Assembly: GCA_018829985.1 (NCBI GenBank)
Contig: JAHJSU010000023.1
Span: forward strand, 1 to 33,676
DNA from: Elusimicrobiota bacterium
GTDB lineage: Bacteria > Elusimicrobiota > Elusimicrobia > Elusimicrobiales > UBA9959
Direction of reading: 5' to 3'
DNA length: 33,676 nt
The position numbers and the translations under genes were made by a program. This document shows, piece by piece, positions 8,741 to 16,244 of this stretch. Under the pieces are notes generated by a model that saw only the letters and a list, made by a program, of their open reading frames with translations, searched no databases and had not been told where the DNA came from. Numbering within the stretch: position 1 is the first letter of the stretch; every line of letters begins with the position of its first letter.

Positions 8741-9541
8741 ATGCGCGAAGCTGAGAACGTGATAAAGGAACTATCAAAAGCAATAGATGAAGGCCGCGCG
8801 GCGGCTTTCGTGACGGTAATATCGGCGGATGGCTCTACCCCGCGCGAAACCGGGGCAAAAATGCTGGTCTTCGAGGACGGCTCCATAAGCGGGACCGTGG
8901 GCGGAGGAATGCTGGAAGCGCTTTCCATGAAACAGTCGTTGGACTGCCTGAAAAAAGGTGAGGGCGGCAAATTCGTTTTCGACCTGACGCCCAAGGGAAA
9001 CACAGGCATGATCTGCATGGGCAGGGTGGAAATTTTCGTGGACGTTTATAAGGACGCCGTAAAGCTGCTGATAATAGGGGCCGGCCACGTGGGGATGAAG
9101 ATAGCCGAGGCCGCGCGCCTGGCGGGTTACCCTTACGCGGTGGTGGACGACCGCGCGGAATTCGCCAACGCGGAGCGTTTCCCCTGTGCTTCCCGGATAA
9201 TAATGGAAAGGCCGGATAAGGCGGTGCGGGCGGCGGGGGTGGACAAGGACACCTATGTAGTCATAGTCACGCGCGGCCACGCGCTGGACAGGGAAAGCCT
9301 TGAGGAAGCGATGAAAACGCCGGCTGCCTACATAGGCATGATAGGCAGCGCCCAAAAAGTGAAGGAAGTTTTCCGCATAATGGGCGGGAAGAAAATTTTC
9401 CCGGCAAAAGACCGGCGCGTACACGCACCCATAGGCCTGAATCTCGGCGGGAAAACCCCCGGCGAGATAGCGGTGTCCGTGATGGCGGAAATTATAAAGG
9501 TCCGCTACAGTCGCGACGCCGCCCACATGCGCGTTTCATAA
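8741..9541 (+). CDS. xdhC: XdhC/CoxI-family molybdenum-enzyme maturation protein
   Basis: Binds sulfurated molybdenum cofactor and loads it into xanthine-dehydrogenase-type hydroxylases (family knowledge). 266 residues. Seen: the N-terminal XdhC/CoxI domain with GSTPRE near residue 33 and GTVGGGMLE near 57, and a C-terminal Rossmann-like domain opening with LLIIGAGHVG and VVDDR, ending with the family's IGLNLGGKTPGEIAVSVMAEI stretch. I chose the ATG at 8741 because AGGAGA lies four bases upstream; an in-frame ATG at 8708 would add 11 residues but has no such site. No molybdenum hydroxylase subunit is encoded in the window, so its client is elsewhere. It is separated from the ThiF-rhodanese gene by 142 bases and may be a separate unit. 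Confidence 0.88.
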   Translation: MREAENVIKELSKAIDEGRAAAFVTVISADGSTPRETGAKMLVFEDGSISGTVGGGMLEALSMKQSLDCLKKGEGGKFVFDLTPKGNTGMICMGRVEIFVDVYKDAVKLLIIGAGHVGMKIAEAARLAGYPYAVVDDRAEFANAERFPCASRIIMERPDKAVRAAGVDKDTYVVIVTRGHALDRESLEEAMKTPAAYIGMIGSAQKVKEVFRIMGGKKIFPAKDRRVHAPIGLNLGGKTPGEIAVSVMAEIIKVRYSRDAAHMRVS

Positions 9542-9578
9542 CCGACTCCCGGAAGCGGGCAGGGATAAACCCCTGTTA

Positions 9579-9918
9579 TTGACCGCCGTGAACCGGGGGG
9601 AAGCGCTTTATACAGCCGCCAGGGCGTCCGGCAATGCCGCCGCCGGGAAAATTATGGAAATCATTGACACGCTTCCCATAGAAATCGTCCCCGTTGACAG
9701 GGTTTATCGCCATAGGACAATTCGCGGCGGGAATCATTACCATCTCGCAGTTCGGCATAGGGGTTTTAAGCATAAGCCAGTTCACCATAGCGGGCTGGGC
9801 GCCGGCGCAGTTTGCGCTGGCTTATTCGCTGATAGCCCAGCCGGGTATTTACATCCACGAAGGGCACGGCCAGGCGGTAAGGAGCCTGCCTGAAATCATC
9901 AGGCTTTTGGGAATGTAA
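9579..9918 (+). pseudogene. Small repeat-containing protein gene with apparent frameshift
   Basis: I do not recognise a named family. From about 9540 one frame reads plausibly (...LLLTAVNRGEALYTAARA, then ...EIIDTLPIEIVP) up to the run CCCC at 9689-9692, after which it becomes nonsense. The +1 frame immediately afterwards gives a clean hydrophobic repeat of about ten residues (FIAIGQFAAG, IITISQFGIG, VLSISQFTIA, GWAPAQFALA) ending at 9918. Removing one C would fuse them into one protein. Possible starts are TTG 9579 or GTG 9588; neither has a convincing ribosome site. The I-S-Q-F repeats resemble small hydrophobic repeat proteins of unknown function. Either a true frameshift or a single-base assembly error. 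Confidence 0.5.
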
Positions 9919-9965
9919 TAGACCGCCGGCTGTAGGGATATGGAATGCTGACACCGACGCAATAG

Positions 9966-10463
9966 CTACTCTATCAGGGCGGTGAGGCTGTAATCCCAGC
10001 TGTAAGAGAAAAGGTTGTCGGCCTGCTTGCGCTCCTGGATCCTGAGGTAATACTTCCCCGCTTCCCCGGCCGGGATGCGCAGTTCATAGCCTGAACCCCG
10101 TTTCCCCGAAACTAAAACCCCTTTCGCCTGGGTTTCCGCCATCCAGGGGGGGTCTCCGCAGAATCCATGCTGTTCCTGGTAGAGCGTCGTCTCGTTGGGA
10201 CCCTGCACGGTGAATTCCGGGCAGTCCTCGTGTCCGCGGTGGCTCAGCTTGAAGATAATGGTCTTTCCGGCGGGCGCTTCAATGGAAAAGACATCGGGAT
10301 TGTCCTGGCCCACCGTGGCCAGTATTTCCACGCCGGCCATTACAGGCGTGGCGGTTTCGTAGGTGTCGTTCGGTTCGAAAGCGTCGTTATACCTGCAGCC
10401 CGCGGAAGGCAGGAGCAGGCAGAAGCCCGCGATAATGGCCGCGGCCCGGATCGTCTTTGTCAT
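9966..10463 (-). CDS. Lipoprotein with PPC-like domain
   Basis: Secreted lipoprotein of 165 residues. Signal peptide with lipobox LPSAGC (C23) followed directly by NDAFEPNDTYETATPV, the classic start of the bacterial pre-peptidase C-terminal (PPC) domain, a small beta-sandwich usually attached to secreted proteases; the rest (DVFSIEAPAGKTIIFKL ... YELRIPAGEAGKYYLRI) fits that fold. The ATG at 10463 overlaps the stop of the upstream zincin gene (ATGA), so the two are co-translated. The frame stays open upstream to 10646 but that part overlaps the zincin gene and lacks a signal peptide. A PPC domain as a separate lipoprotein beside a metallopeptidase suggests the partners were split from, or act as, one unit (inference). 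Confidence 0.8.
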   Translation of the reverse strand: MTKTIRAAAIIAGFCLLLPSAGCRYNDAFEPNDTYETATPVMAGVEILATVGQDNPDVFSIEAPAGKTIIFKLSHRGHEDCPEFTVQGPNETTLYQEQHGFCGDPPWMAETQAKGVLVSGKRGSGYELRIPAGEAGKYYLRIQERKQADNLFSYSWDYSLTALIE

Positions 10464-11779
10464 GGGGCTCCTTGACCGGCGCGGACCAGTTCCAGCGCCG
10501 CCCGCGCATATGCCGTTTCCTCCGGGGTAAGCCACTTTTTGCCCGCCGGGCGCAACTCGTCGGCCGCGAGATTGTCTATCACCGTGGCCTGTTGTTCGGG
10601 ATTGAGGTCCGCGAACGGAACGCCCCGGGCGGCCTGCGGCTTCCATTCGTAGGCCTTGTTGCGGCTGCCCTCGAAAATGGCGGCTTTCACATTGGCAAAT
10701 AAAGCTTTGTGCAGGTAGTCCCCGCCCCCGTGCTGGCTCTGCCAGACATGGCCGGTTTCATGGATCAGCGTGTTTCCGTCGTATGTCAGAGTGCCGTCGG
10801 CGTTCGTCAGCGGGCCGAGTTTATCCTTAAAATAGATAGTGTTCCCGATCACATGCGCCGGGAGGAACAGGTGCGACGAACTGTCCTGGCGGACGCGTAC
10901 CTTGTCCAGGTCGACGGAGCCCTTATAGACGCCGCTCAGCAGTTTTTTTTCCTCCGCGGTCAGCGCGCGCGGCAGGGGTTTCCCGAGCAGCGTCGTATCC
11001 ACTATATCCACCGCTCCGAGGACGACCTTGGCCACGGAGTCTACCACGCCGCCCGCTGTTCGCGTAGCGGCGTTTACAACGGCCCCGCCCGCGTCCTTGG
11101 CGGCGTCTTTAAAATTCCCCTTAAGGAGGTTTTTGCCCGCGCTGCCCAGGTCCCGGACTATGCCGGCAGGGACGTCCTTCACTACGCCGACGACATCCCC
11201 GACTATCCCCTTGCCGGTGTTAAGCGCGGTCCGTCCCGCTTCAGAGATGCGCGACAGGAATCCGCCCCAACCGCTTTTAGCGGTATCACCGCCGGCTTTC
11301 GCCGCTTGCCCCGTGGACGGCACGGCCGGCAGCGCTGAATTGGAGACGGACGGCGTTTTAGATGAGTTGAGGTTGGAAACCACGCCGGATTTACTATTCT
11401 TCAGGTCTATGCCGGCATCTTTGTCGGACCCGGTGTTCAAGCCTGAAAAAGACGACTTAAGCCCCTGCGCAAACGAGCACACACGAGTTACCGATTTCAG
11501 AGTCTGTTTTGCGCGGTTTAATTTGCGCTTGATCGTTGCGCATTCTTTAGCCGGTTTAGTCGCATTGCAAGTCTTTAACTGCCGTTCCAGCGCTGGTATC
11601 CGTTTATTCAGCTCTCCGATAAATTTGGTGCATTGCGGGGGGGTTTTTTCAGCGCCGGCATTTTTTTCCGTTCCGGTTTTTGCCGCCGTAGTCTTACTCC
11701 CGGCAGCCGGCTTGGCGCCGAAACAAGGCCCGGCCAGCAATAGAACCGCAAGGGCGCTATAGGATGTAATGCGTCGCAT
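10460..11779 (-). CDS. Secreted zincin-like metallopeptidase (HETGH)
   Basis: 439 residues. Order: signal peptide (~1-21, ending in CFGA); a Lys/Cys-rich coiled segment (~45-105; C50, C71, C80, C101); a Ser/Gly-rich linker; a Gly/Val/Ala-rich amphipathic stretch (~185-265: GIVGDVVGVVKDVPAGIV...); then a DUF4157-like zincin domain with LTAEEKKLLSGVYKGS near 273, GNTIYF near 312 and the zinc site HETGHVWQ with HExxH at 340-344. E396 in LNPEQQATVIDN is a candidate third ligand. This layout resembles effector or toxin-associated peptidases and eCIS-core-like proteins, but the substrate is unknown. It heads a two-gene unit with the PPC lipoprotein. A mobile element ends 18 bases before its start codon. 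Confidence 0.78.
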   Translation of the reverse strand: MRRITSYSALAVLLLAGPCFGAKPAAGSKTTAAKTGTEKNAGAEKTPPQCTKFIGELNKRIPALERQLKTCNATKPAKECATIKRKLNRAKQTLKSVTRVCSFAQGLKSSFSGLNTGSDKDAGIDLKNSKSGVVSNLNSSKTPSVSNSALPAVPSTGQAAKAGGDTAKSGWGGFLSRISEAGRTALNTGKGIVGDVVGVVKDVPAGIVRDLGSAGKNLLKGNFKDAAKDAGGAVVNAATRTAGGVVDSVAKVVLGAVDIVDTTLLGKPLPRALTAEEKKLLSGVYKGSVDLDKVRVRQDSSSHLFLPAHVIGNTIYFKDKLGPLTNADGTLTYDGNTLIHETGHVWQSQHGGGDYLHKALFANVKAAIFEGSRNKAYEWKPQAARGVPFADLNPEQQATVIDNLAADELRPAGKKWLTPEETAYARAALELVRAGQGAP

Positions 11780-11797
11780 AATATTACCCTTAAGTAT

Positions 11798-11988
11798 CTG
11801 CGATTCAGACAGTACGGAGCATCCGACGGAGGCTCACCAGTTCCTCCCCCCTTGTGGGGGAGGATTTAGGTGGGGGGAAACATCGGCAGGCAGATCCGCC
11901 AGCCTATCCCCCCATCCTAACCTTCCCCCACAAGGGGGGAAGGAAAATAAGAACGGGCACTCACTGACAGCTACTGTCTGAATCGCAG
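11798..11988. mobile_element. Miniature inverted-repeat element with exact 8-bp target duplication
   Basis: Perfect 17-base terminal inverted repeats: CTGCGATTCAGACAGTA at 11798-11814 and its complement at 11972-11988. Both ends are flanked by the same octamer, TTAAGTAT, at 11790-11797 and 11989-11996. The 191-base interior encodes no transposase; it carries a nested C/G-rich hairpin. The structure is that of a non-autonomous transposon. The left edge is 18 bases upstream of the zincin start codon on the minus strand. Confidence 0.88.
11841..11944. repeat. C/G-rich inverted repeat nested in the mobile element
   Basis: Left arm 11841-11877 (TTCCTCCCCCCTTGTGGGGG...) and right arm 11908-11944 are near-complementary over 37 bases. 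Each arm also contains its own small palindrome (CCCCC-TTGTG-GGGGG type). Similar sequences occur as dispersed repeats in unrelated environmental genomes, from memory. Confidence 0.8.
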
Positions 11989-12053
11989 TTAAGTATAACA
12001 ATATAGTCTACAGTACGGAGTCGCTTTCCGCAAGGGCCCAAAGGCCTGGCAAT

Positions 12054-12968
12054 TTAAAGCACCAGGGTCATGGCCCAATCGTAAAGGTAGAGGAGGGGGA
12101 AGAATATGAGAGTGGTGAACACTATGGATTGGGAGACGAGGTCCGCGTCAAAATCGAACTCCTTCGCAAGCACGTAATTCATCACCGCCACCGGCATACA
12201 CGCCTCAAGATACCCCGCCCGCGCCGCGCCGCCCTCAAAATCCAGCAACGACGCCAGCAGCAGATAGAACAAAGGCAGGACAAAAAGCTTCATCGCCGCT
12301 ATGAACGAAAGCTTCCCGGCGTTCCCGCCCACGCTTTTGCCGTAAAGACTGACGCCGATGGTAAACAGCGCGAGCGGCAGCGCCGTCTTCCCTATATCCG
12401 CAAGCGCCGTCCGCAGCAGCCCCGGCAAAGGCGCCGCGAACCATGACATCGCAAGCCCGGCTATGGAAGCCCAAAGCACGAAGTTGCGAAGGACCAGCCG
12501 CTTTAAGCCGGCCTTCACGGGGCAGCTCCCCTCGCATATAACGTTTATCAGCAAAAATCCCAGCGTGAATATCAGGATGTTCTGCACCGACGACGCCACG
12601 GCGGCATAGCCGATAGCCCATTCCCCCAGCCGCATGGAAACCACCGGAAAACCGAGATAAACCGTATTGCCCAGCGCCGCCGTTATCACCAGCAGGCGGG
12701 CGAACCGCCAGTCCAGGACGCGGGTAAGCCAAAGAAAGACTATCAACGCCATCAGCGCGGCTATAGGGAGGGTGTTGACCAGCAGAAAATCCGTCCCGAG
12801 GTCTTTAAGCGGAGTATCTATTATTTTAACGAAAGTAAGGGCCGGAAGGGCGGCGTAATAAAGATACCGGTTGAACGCTTTTTCGGCGCTTTCCGGGACA
12901 AGGCCGTATTTGCGGAAGGCCCAGCCCAGGGTGATCACGAGAAAAATATTTGCGATTATGTCTGCCAT
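12054..12968 (-). CDS. AEC-family (auxin efflux carrier-like) transporter
   Basis: Inner-membrane secondary transporter of 304 residues with about ten hydrophobic segments in two halves. The opening ADIIANIFLVITLGWAFRKYGLVPE, the YYAALPALTFVKI segment and GNTVYLGFPVV are typical of bacterial AEC proteins, which move small organic acids or similar anions; the substrate cannot be told. The second half starts near residue 160 and includes LPLALFTIGVSLYG and MPVAVMNYVLAKEF. The start codon is 5 bases from the repeat element at 12974, whose left target duplication overlaps it, and no Shine-Dalgarno is visible. It stands alone on its strand. Confidence 0.88.
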   Translation of the reverse strand: MADIIANIFLVITLGWAFRKYGLVPESAEKAFNRYLYYAALPALTFVKIIDTPLKDLGTDFLLVNTLPIAALMALIVFLWLTRVLDWRFARLLVITAALGNTVYLGFPVVSMRLGEWAIGYAAVASSVQNILIFTLGFLLINVICEGSCPVKAGLKRLVLRNFVLWASIAGLAMSWFAAPLPGLLRTALADIGKTALPLALFTIGVSLYGKSVGGNAGKLSFIAAMKLFVLPLFYLLLASLLDFEGGAARAGYLEACMPVAVMNYVLAKEFDFDADLVSQSIVFTTLIFFPLLYLYDWAMTLVL

Positions 12969-12973
12969 TATTT

Positions 12974-13184
12974 GTAAACTGCCCAGATGGCGAGGCGGCG
13001 AGGCGGCTGGGCAGCTAGACCGCTCAACCGCTGGGCAGCTAGGCGGCTGGGCAGCTTTTTAAGGAGTTCTGTATCTTAGCCTGCTTCGCCGTCTAGCCGT
13101 CTCGCTGCCTAGCTGTCCTGCCGCCAAGCTGTCTAGCCGCCAAGCTGTCTCGCTGTCTAGCCGCCTAGCTACCTGAGTAGTTAC
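12974..13184. mobile_element. Inverted-repeat element of GC-rich words, probable mobile element
   Basis: Ends are GTAAACTGCCCAG (12974-12986) and the complement of GTAACTACTCAG (13173-13184), a 10/12 inverted repeat allowing one gap. Flanking octamers are CATTATTT (12966-12973) and CATCATTT (13185-13192), 7 of 8 identical, so a decayed target duplication is likely. The left half is built of GGCGGCT, GGGCAGCT and AGGCGGC words; the right half of their complements (GCCGTCTAGCCGTC, AGCTGTC, CCGCCAAGCTGTC) in a different order. This fills most of the gap 12969-13349; bases 13193-13349 show nothing I recognise. Confidence 0.6.
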
Positions 13185-13349
13185 CATCATTTAATGAACG
13201 CCAGGACCATGACCTGCGCCGGGAACATGTCCATGCCTTAATTTTAGCAAAATGCAGGCTTGCCCCGCCGTCCTCCCCCGGAAGACTCACTAATCCGGCA
13301 GCTTTTTCCGGCAGCCTTTGTCCGGCTAAAAGTGGTAAAATGATTCAAT

Positions 13350-14381
13350 ATGACAAATGAAAAAACAGGCCCCGGCGCGACGCTGCTGATACTGCTGGCT
13401 GTTTTTTTATCGCTCTTCCTGGCCATGATCCGGCCTTACCTGATATCCATCCTGATGGGCCTGTTGCTTGCCATACTCAGCCGGCCGCTTTACGAACTGC
13501 TCTCCAGCCGCGGCCTGGGGCGCCGGACCGCCGCCGGGGTATCAATGGCCGTTATCTTGCTGGCCATAATCGCGCCTTTGACCGGCTTTGCCGTCACGGC
13601 GGTAAAACAGGCGATAGCGCTTGCCGCCTACCTGGCGGACGAGCGGGGAACTGATTTCATCCGCGCAGCGGTCGCGACGCTCACCGCTTTAAAGCCGGTG
13701 CGCTGGGTCATCGATAGTCCGGCGGACCTGCAGGCCAAGGGCCTGGAGTTCGCCCAGAGCGCGGGCGGCGCGCTCAGCCGCATCATACTGGTGCAGGCGG
13801 CCGCCCTGCCAGATTTGGCCCTTAAGCTGGTGATCTCGCTTCTTACCTGGTTCTTCCTGCTTTTCGAGGGGGAGGAGTTCCTCAAATGGCTTATGTCAAA
13901 GGTCCCGATGGAATCCGGCCTGCGCGTCCGCCTTACAGCCTCTTTCCGGGCCACGGCCGCTTCCACCGTCTGGGCCACCTCCGCTGCCGCGGCCGCCCAG
14001 GCGCTGGTCGTGATGCTGGGCTTCCTGCTGCTGGGCCTGCCGGCCGTTTTTCTCGCCGGGGGCGCGACCTTTATCTTCGCCTGGATACCGATACTGGGCA
14101 GCCTGCCGGTCTGCCTGGCGGGCGGGATTTACCTTTATTTCAACGGTTCGATGATCAAGCTGGCGCTTATGGGCGTTGTCGCGATAGTCGCCGGCCTGAT
14201 GGACAACGTGGTGCGGCCGATAGTCCTGAAAGGCCACGGGGATATGCACCCGCTGCTGGCCCTTATCTCCATCTTCGCGGGCATCCGGATGTTCGGCATA
14301 CTCGGCGTAATTTTCGGCCCCATAGTGGCCGCCATGCTGCTGGCCCTGCTTAACTCCTGGCAGGTTCCGCCCGAGGAATGA
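13350..14381 (+). CDS. AI-2E/PerM-family permease
   Basis: Multi-spanning inner-membrane protein of 343 residues, full length for the family. About eight hydrophobic segments; after a central soluble stretch (~100-155) come LVISLLTWFFLLFEGEEFL and the C-terminal family signature DNVVRPIVLKG, HPLLALISIFAGIRMFGILG and VIFGPIVAAML. Some members export autoinducer-2, others act in Na+/H+ exchange; nothing here decides between these. The ATG at 13350 fits the family start, though no ribosome site is clear. The next gene is 241 bases downstream on the same strand, so a shared transcript is unlikely. Confidence 0.9.
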   Translation: MTNEKTGPGATLLILLAVFLSLFLAMIRPYLISILMGLLLAILSRPLYELLSSRGLGRRTAAGVSMAVILLAIIAPLTGFAVTAVKQAIALAAYLADERGTDFIRAAVATLTALKPVRWVIDSPADLQAKGLEFAQSAGGALSRIILVQAAALPDLALKLVISLLTWFFLLFEGEEFLKWLMSKVPMESGLRVRLTASFRATAASTVWATSAAAAAQALVVMLGFLLLGLPAVFLAGGATFIFAWIPILGSLPVCLAGGIYLYFNGSMIKLALMGVVAIVAGLMDNVVRPIVLKGHGDMHPLLALISIFAGIRMFGILGVIFGPIVAAMLLALLNSWQVPPEE

Positions 14382-14382
14382 A

Positions 14383-14397
14383 CGGGTTACTAACCCG
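14383..14397 (+). terminator. Weak hairpin after the AI-2E-family gene
   Basis: CGGGTTA-C-TAACCCG immediately after the stop codon, followed by AAAATC rather than a T-run. A 7-base stem; possible weak terminator. The rest of 14398-14529 is AT-rich with a 14-base palindrome CGGAAAATTTTCCG at 14483-14496. Confidence 0.35.
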
Positions 14398-14529
14398 AAA
14401 ATCGCGGTTAAAATCGTCCGTCTTAGGCGAATATCCGCGCAATTTTCGGAAGACTAAAAGATGAGAAAAAAAACAGAAAATCCGGAAAATTTTCCGTCCT
14501 TTAGCCCTTATCCTTTATCCTTAAGCCTT

Positions 14530-14609
14530 CCCGAAAAATTCGTCCGCTATTTCCTGCCTACCGGCAGACAGGCAGCGGGCGTCCGCCTAAGGCGGACGAA
14601 TTTTTCGGG
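14530..14609. repeat. Inverted repeat ending at the ribosome site of the AmpG-like gene
   Basis: Perfect 18-base arms (CCCGAAAAATTCGTCCGC at 14530-14547; complement at 14592-14609) with smaller hairpins inside (CTGCC/GGCAG; GTCCGCC-TAA-GGCGGAC). The right arm ends four bases before GGAGG. The first 15 bases of the arm recur in the palindrome at 17190. Confidence 0.9.
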
Positions 14610-14622
14610 TTAACGGAGGACT

Positions 14623-16161
14623 ATGCCTTCCAGAACAGAAGCCCGCAACCCCTGGCTTTTCGTGCCCAGCGCTTATTTCGCCGAGGGCCTGCCTTACATC
14701 CTGATAAACTCGGTTTCCGTCATACTTTACAAGAACATGGGCGTTTCAAACGCCGAAATAGCCTTCTGGACCAGTTGGCTCTATCTGCCGTGGGTTATAA
14801 AAATGCTCTGGGGCCCGATGGTGGATATGTACGGCACGCGCCGCAGTTGGGTGATCTACACCCAGCTTATCATGGCCTGCTGCCTGGCCGCGGCCGCGCT
14901 CTCGCTGAGCGGGGAGCGCTTTTTCGCGATATCGCTGCTTACCTTCGCCGTGGGCGCGTTCATCTCCGCCACGCATGACATCGCCACCGACGGTTTCTAC
15001 ATGCTGGCGCTGACCAGGGAAAACCAGGCCTTTTTCGTGGGGATCCGCTCCATGTTCTACCGCTTCGCTATGATATTCGGCACGGGCTTCTTAGTGTTCC
15101 GGGCCGGCAAAATGCAGGAAGCCGGCGCCGGCGCCGCCGCCAGCTGGGGAACGATGCTGACGATCTCGGCGGCGTTCTTCCTGGCGCTGTTCATATATCA
15201 CAAGTTCATCCTCCCTTATCCCGCAGAAGACGTTCCTAAAGCGAAAGCCGGGCCCGGCGTGATATTGCGTTCAATTGTCACGCTGGGAGGCTACCTTGCC
15301 GCGGCCGGACTGCTTATCTGGCTGTTCACCAGCCTGCACGGCGTATGGCAAAAGCTCGGCGCGGCCGCGCTGCTTGTGACGGCGCTGGTCGTCATATGCC
15401 GCAAATACCTGTTCCCATATTTGAAGTTTAAAATGGCGGAGGAGGGAAGCTCTTTCAACGAGGCGTTTATTTCTTATTTTACCCAGGACGGCATAGGCTA
15501 TATCGTGGCCTTCATCCTTTTATACCGCCTGGCCGAGGCCATGTTTTTAAAGCTCACCCAGCCTTTTTTGCTTGACGCGGTGAACAAGGGCGGGCTGGGC
15601 ATTCCGACTTCGGAGGTGGGCATAATATACGGCACTACAGGCATGATAGCCCTTATCACGGGGGGAGTGCTGGGCGGCTGGCTTATTTCAAAATACGGCT
15701 TCCGCCGCTGCCTGTGGCCGATGGTGTTTGCGCTCAACGCGCCCGACGTGTTCTATCTTTACATGGCATACGCCCAGCCGGAGCTGCAGAAGGTTACCCT
15801 CAGCCTGGGCTGGCTTGCGAATCTGCCGCTTGCGGGCGAATGGCTGGCGCATGCAGCCGGGGCCGGTTTCCAGATACCCGCCGGCACGATACCGCTGCTG
15901 GTAGCGGTGGAACAATTCGGCTACGGTGCGGGCATGACGGCCTTCATGGTGTACCTGATGATGATCTGCAGGGGGAAATACAAGACCGCGCATTTTGCCA
16001 TCTCAACCGGCATCATGGCGCTCGGCATGATGGTGCCGGGCATGATAAGCGGAAAGCTCCAGGAAGCGCTGGGCTACAGGCACTTTTTCCTGGCCGTGTG
16101 CTTCCTGACCATCCCGGGGATATTAGTCATTTTTAAGCTGCCGATAAAGGACGAGGAATAA
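14623..16161 (+). CDS. AmpG-like MFS carrier (PAT family)
   Basis: Inner-membrane major-facilitator protein of 512 residues with 12 or more hydrophobic segments. The N-terminus FVPSAYFAEGLPYILINSVSV and the following WTSWLYLPWVIKMLWGPMVD are the signature of the PAT/AmpG branch, which imports anhydro-muropeptides for cell-wall recycling. The second half includes YRLAEAMFLKLTQPFLLD and GYGAGMTAFMVYLM. Start supported by CGGAGG six bases before ATG. No amidase or NagZ partner lies nearby, so the substrate is inferred from family alone. It ends facing the CDF gene on the other strand, with a word-type hairpin at the junction. Confidence 0.87.
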   Translation: MPSRTEARNPWLFVPSAYFAEGLPYILINSVSVILYKNMGVSNAEIAFWTSWLYLPWVIKMLWGPMVDMYGTRRSWVIYTQLIMACCLAAAALSLSGERFFAISLLTFAVGAFISATHDIATDGFYMLALTRENQAFFVGIRSMFYRFAMIFGTGFLVFRAGKMQEAGAGAAASWGTMLTISAAFFLALFIYHKFILPYPAEDVPKAKAGPGVILRSIVTLGGYLAAAGLLIWLFTSLHGVWQKLGAAALLVTALVVICRKYLFPYLKFKMAEEGSSFNEAFISYFTQDGIGYIVAFILLYRLAEAMFLKLTQPFLLDAVNKGGLGIPTSEVGIIYGTTGMIALITGGVLGGWLISKYGFRRCLWPMVFALNAPDVFYLYMAYAQPELQKVTLSLGWLANLPLAGEWLAHAAGAGFQIPAGTIPLLVAVEQFGYGAGMTAFMVYLMMICRGKYKTAHFAISTGIMALGMMVPGMISGKLQEALGYRHFFLAVCFLTIPGILVIFKLPIKDEE

Positions 16162-16163
16162 AC

Positions 16164-16244
16164 CGGAAGTTGATAGAGTTGATACCGTATGGGATAAAAC
16201 CGATCAACTTTATCAACTGTCGTTTCCTACTCTATCAACTGAAG
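16164..16244. repeat. Convergent-gene hairpin of GTTGATAGAG words
   Basis: Left arm AAGTTGATAGAGTTGATA after the AmpG stop; right side GATCAACTTTATCAACT and CTCTATCAACT. The right arm runs into the last codons of the CDF gene (its stop is at 16213-16215), so its final residues (SVDRVGNDS) are encoded by repeat sequence. Might act as a two-way terminator. Confidence 0.75.

Noticed and set aside
8774-9526. Long antisense frame opposite xdhC (250 residues)
   Set aside because: His/Arg-rich translation typical of the reverse frame of a GC-rich gene; xdhC motifs on the plus strand are clear.
10464-10646. Longer N-terminus for the PPC lipoprotein
   Set aside because: Arg/Gly-rich translation typical of a shadow of the zincin gene; the lipoprotein signal begins at 10463.
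12974-13184. CRISPR-like or satellite array
   Set aside because: The words are irregular in spacing and reverse orientation midway; the structure is an inverted repeat, not a direct array.
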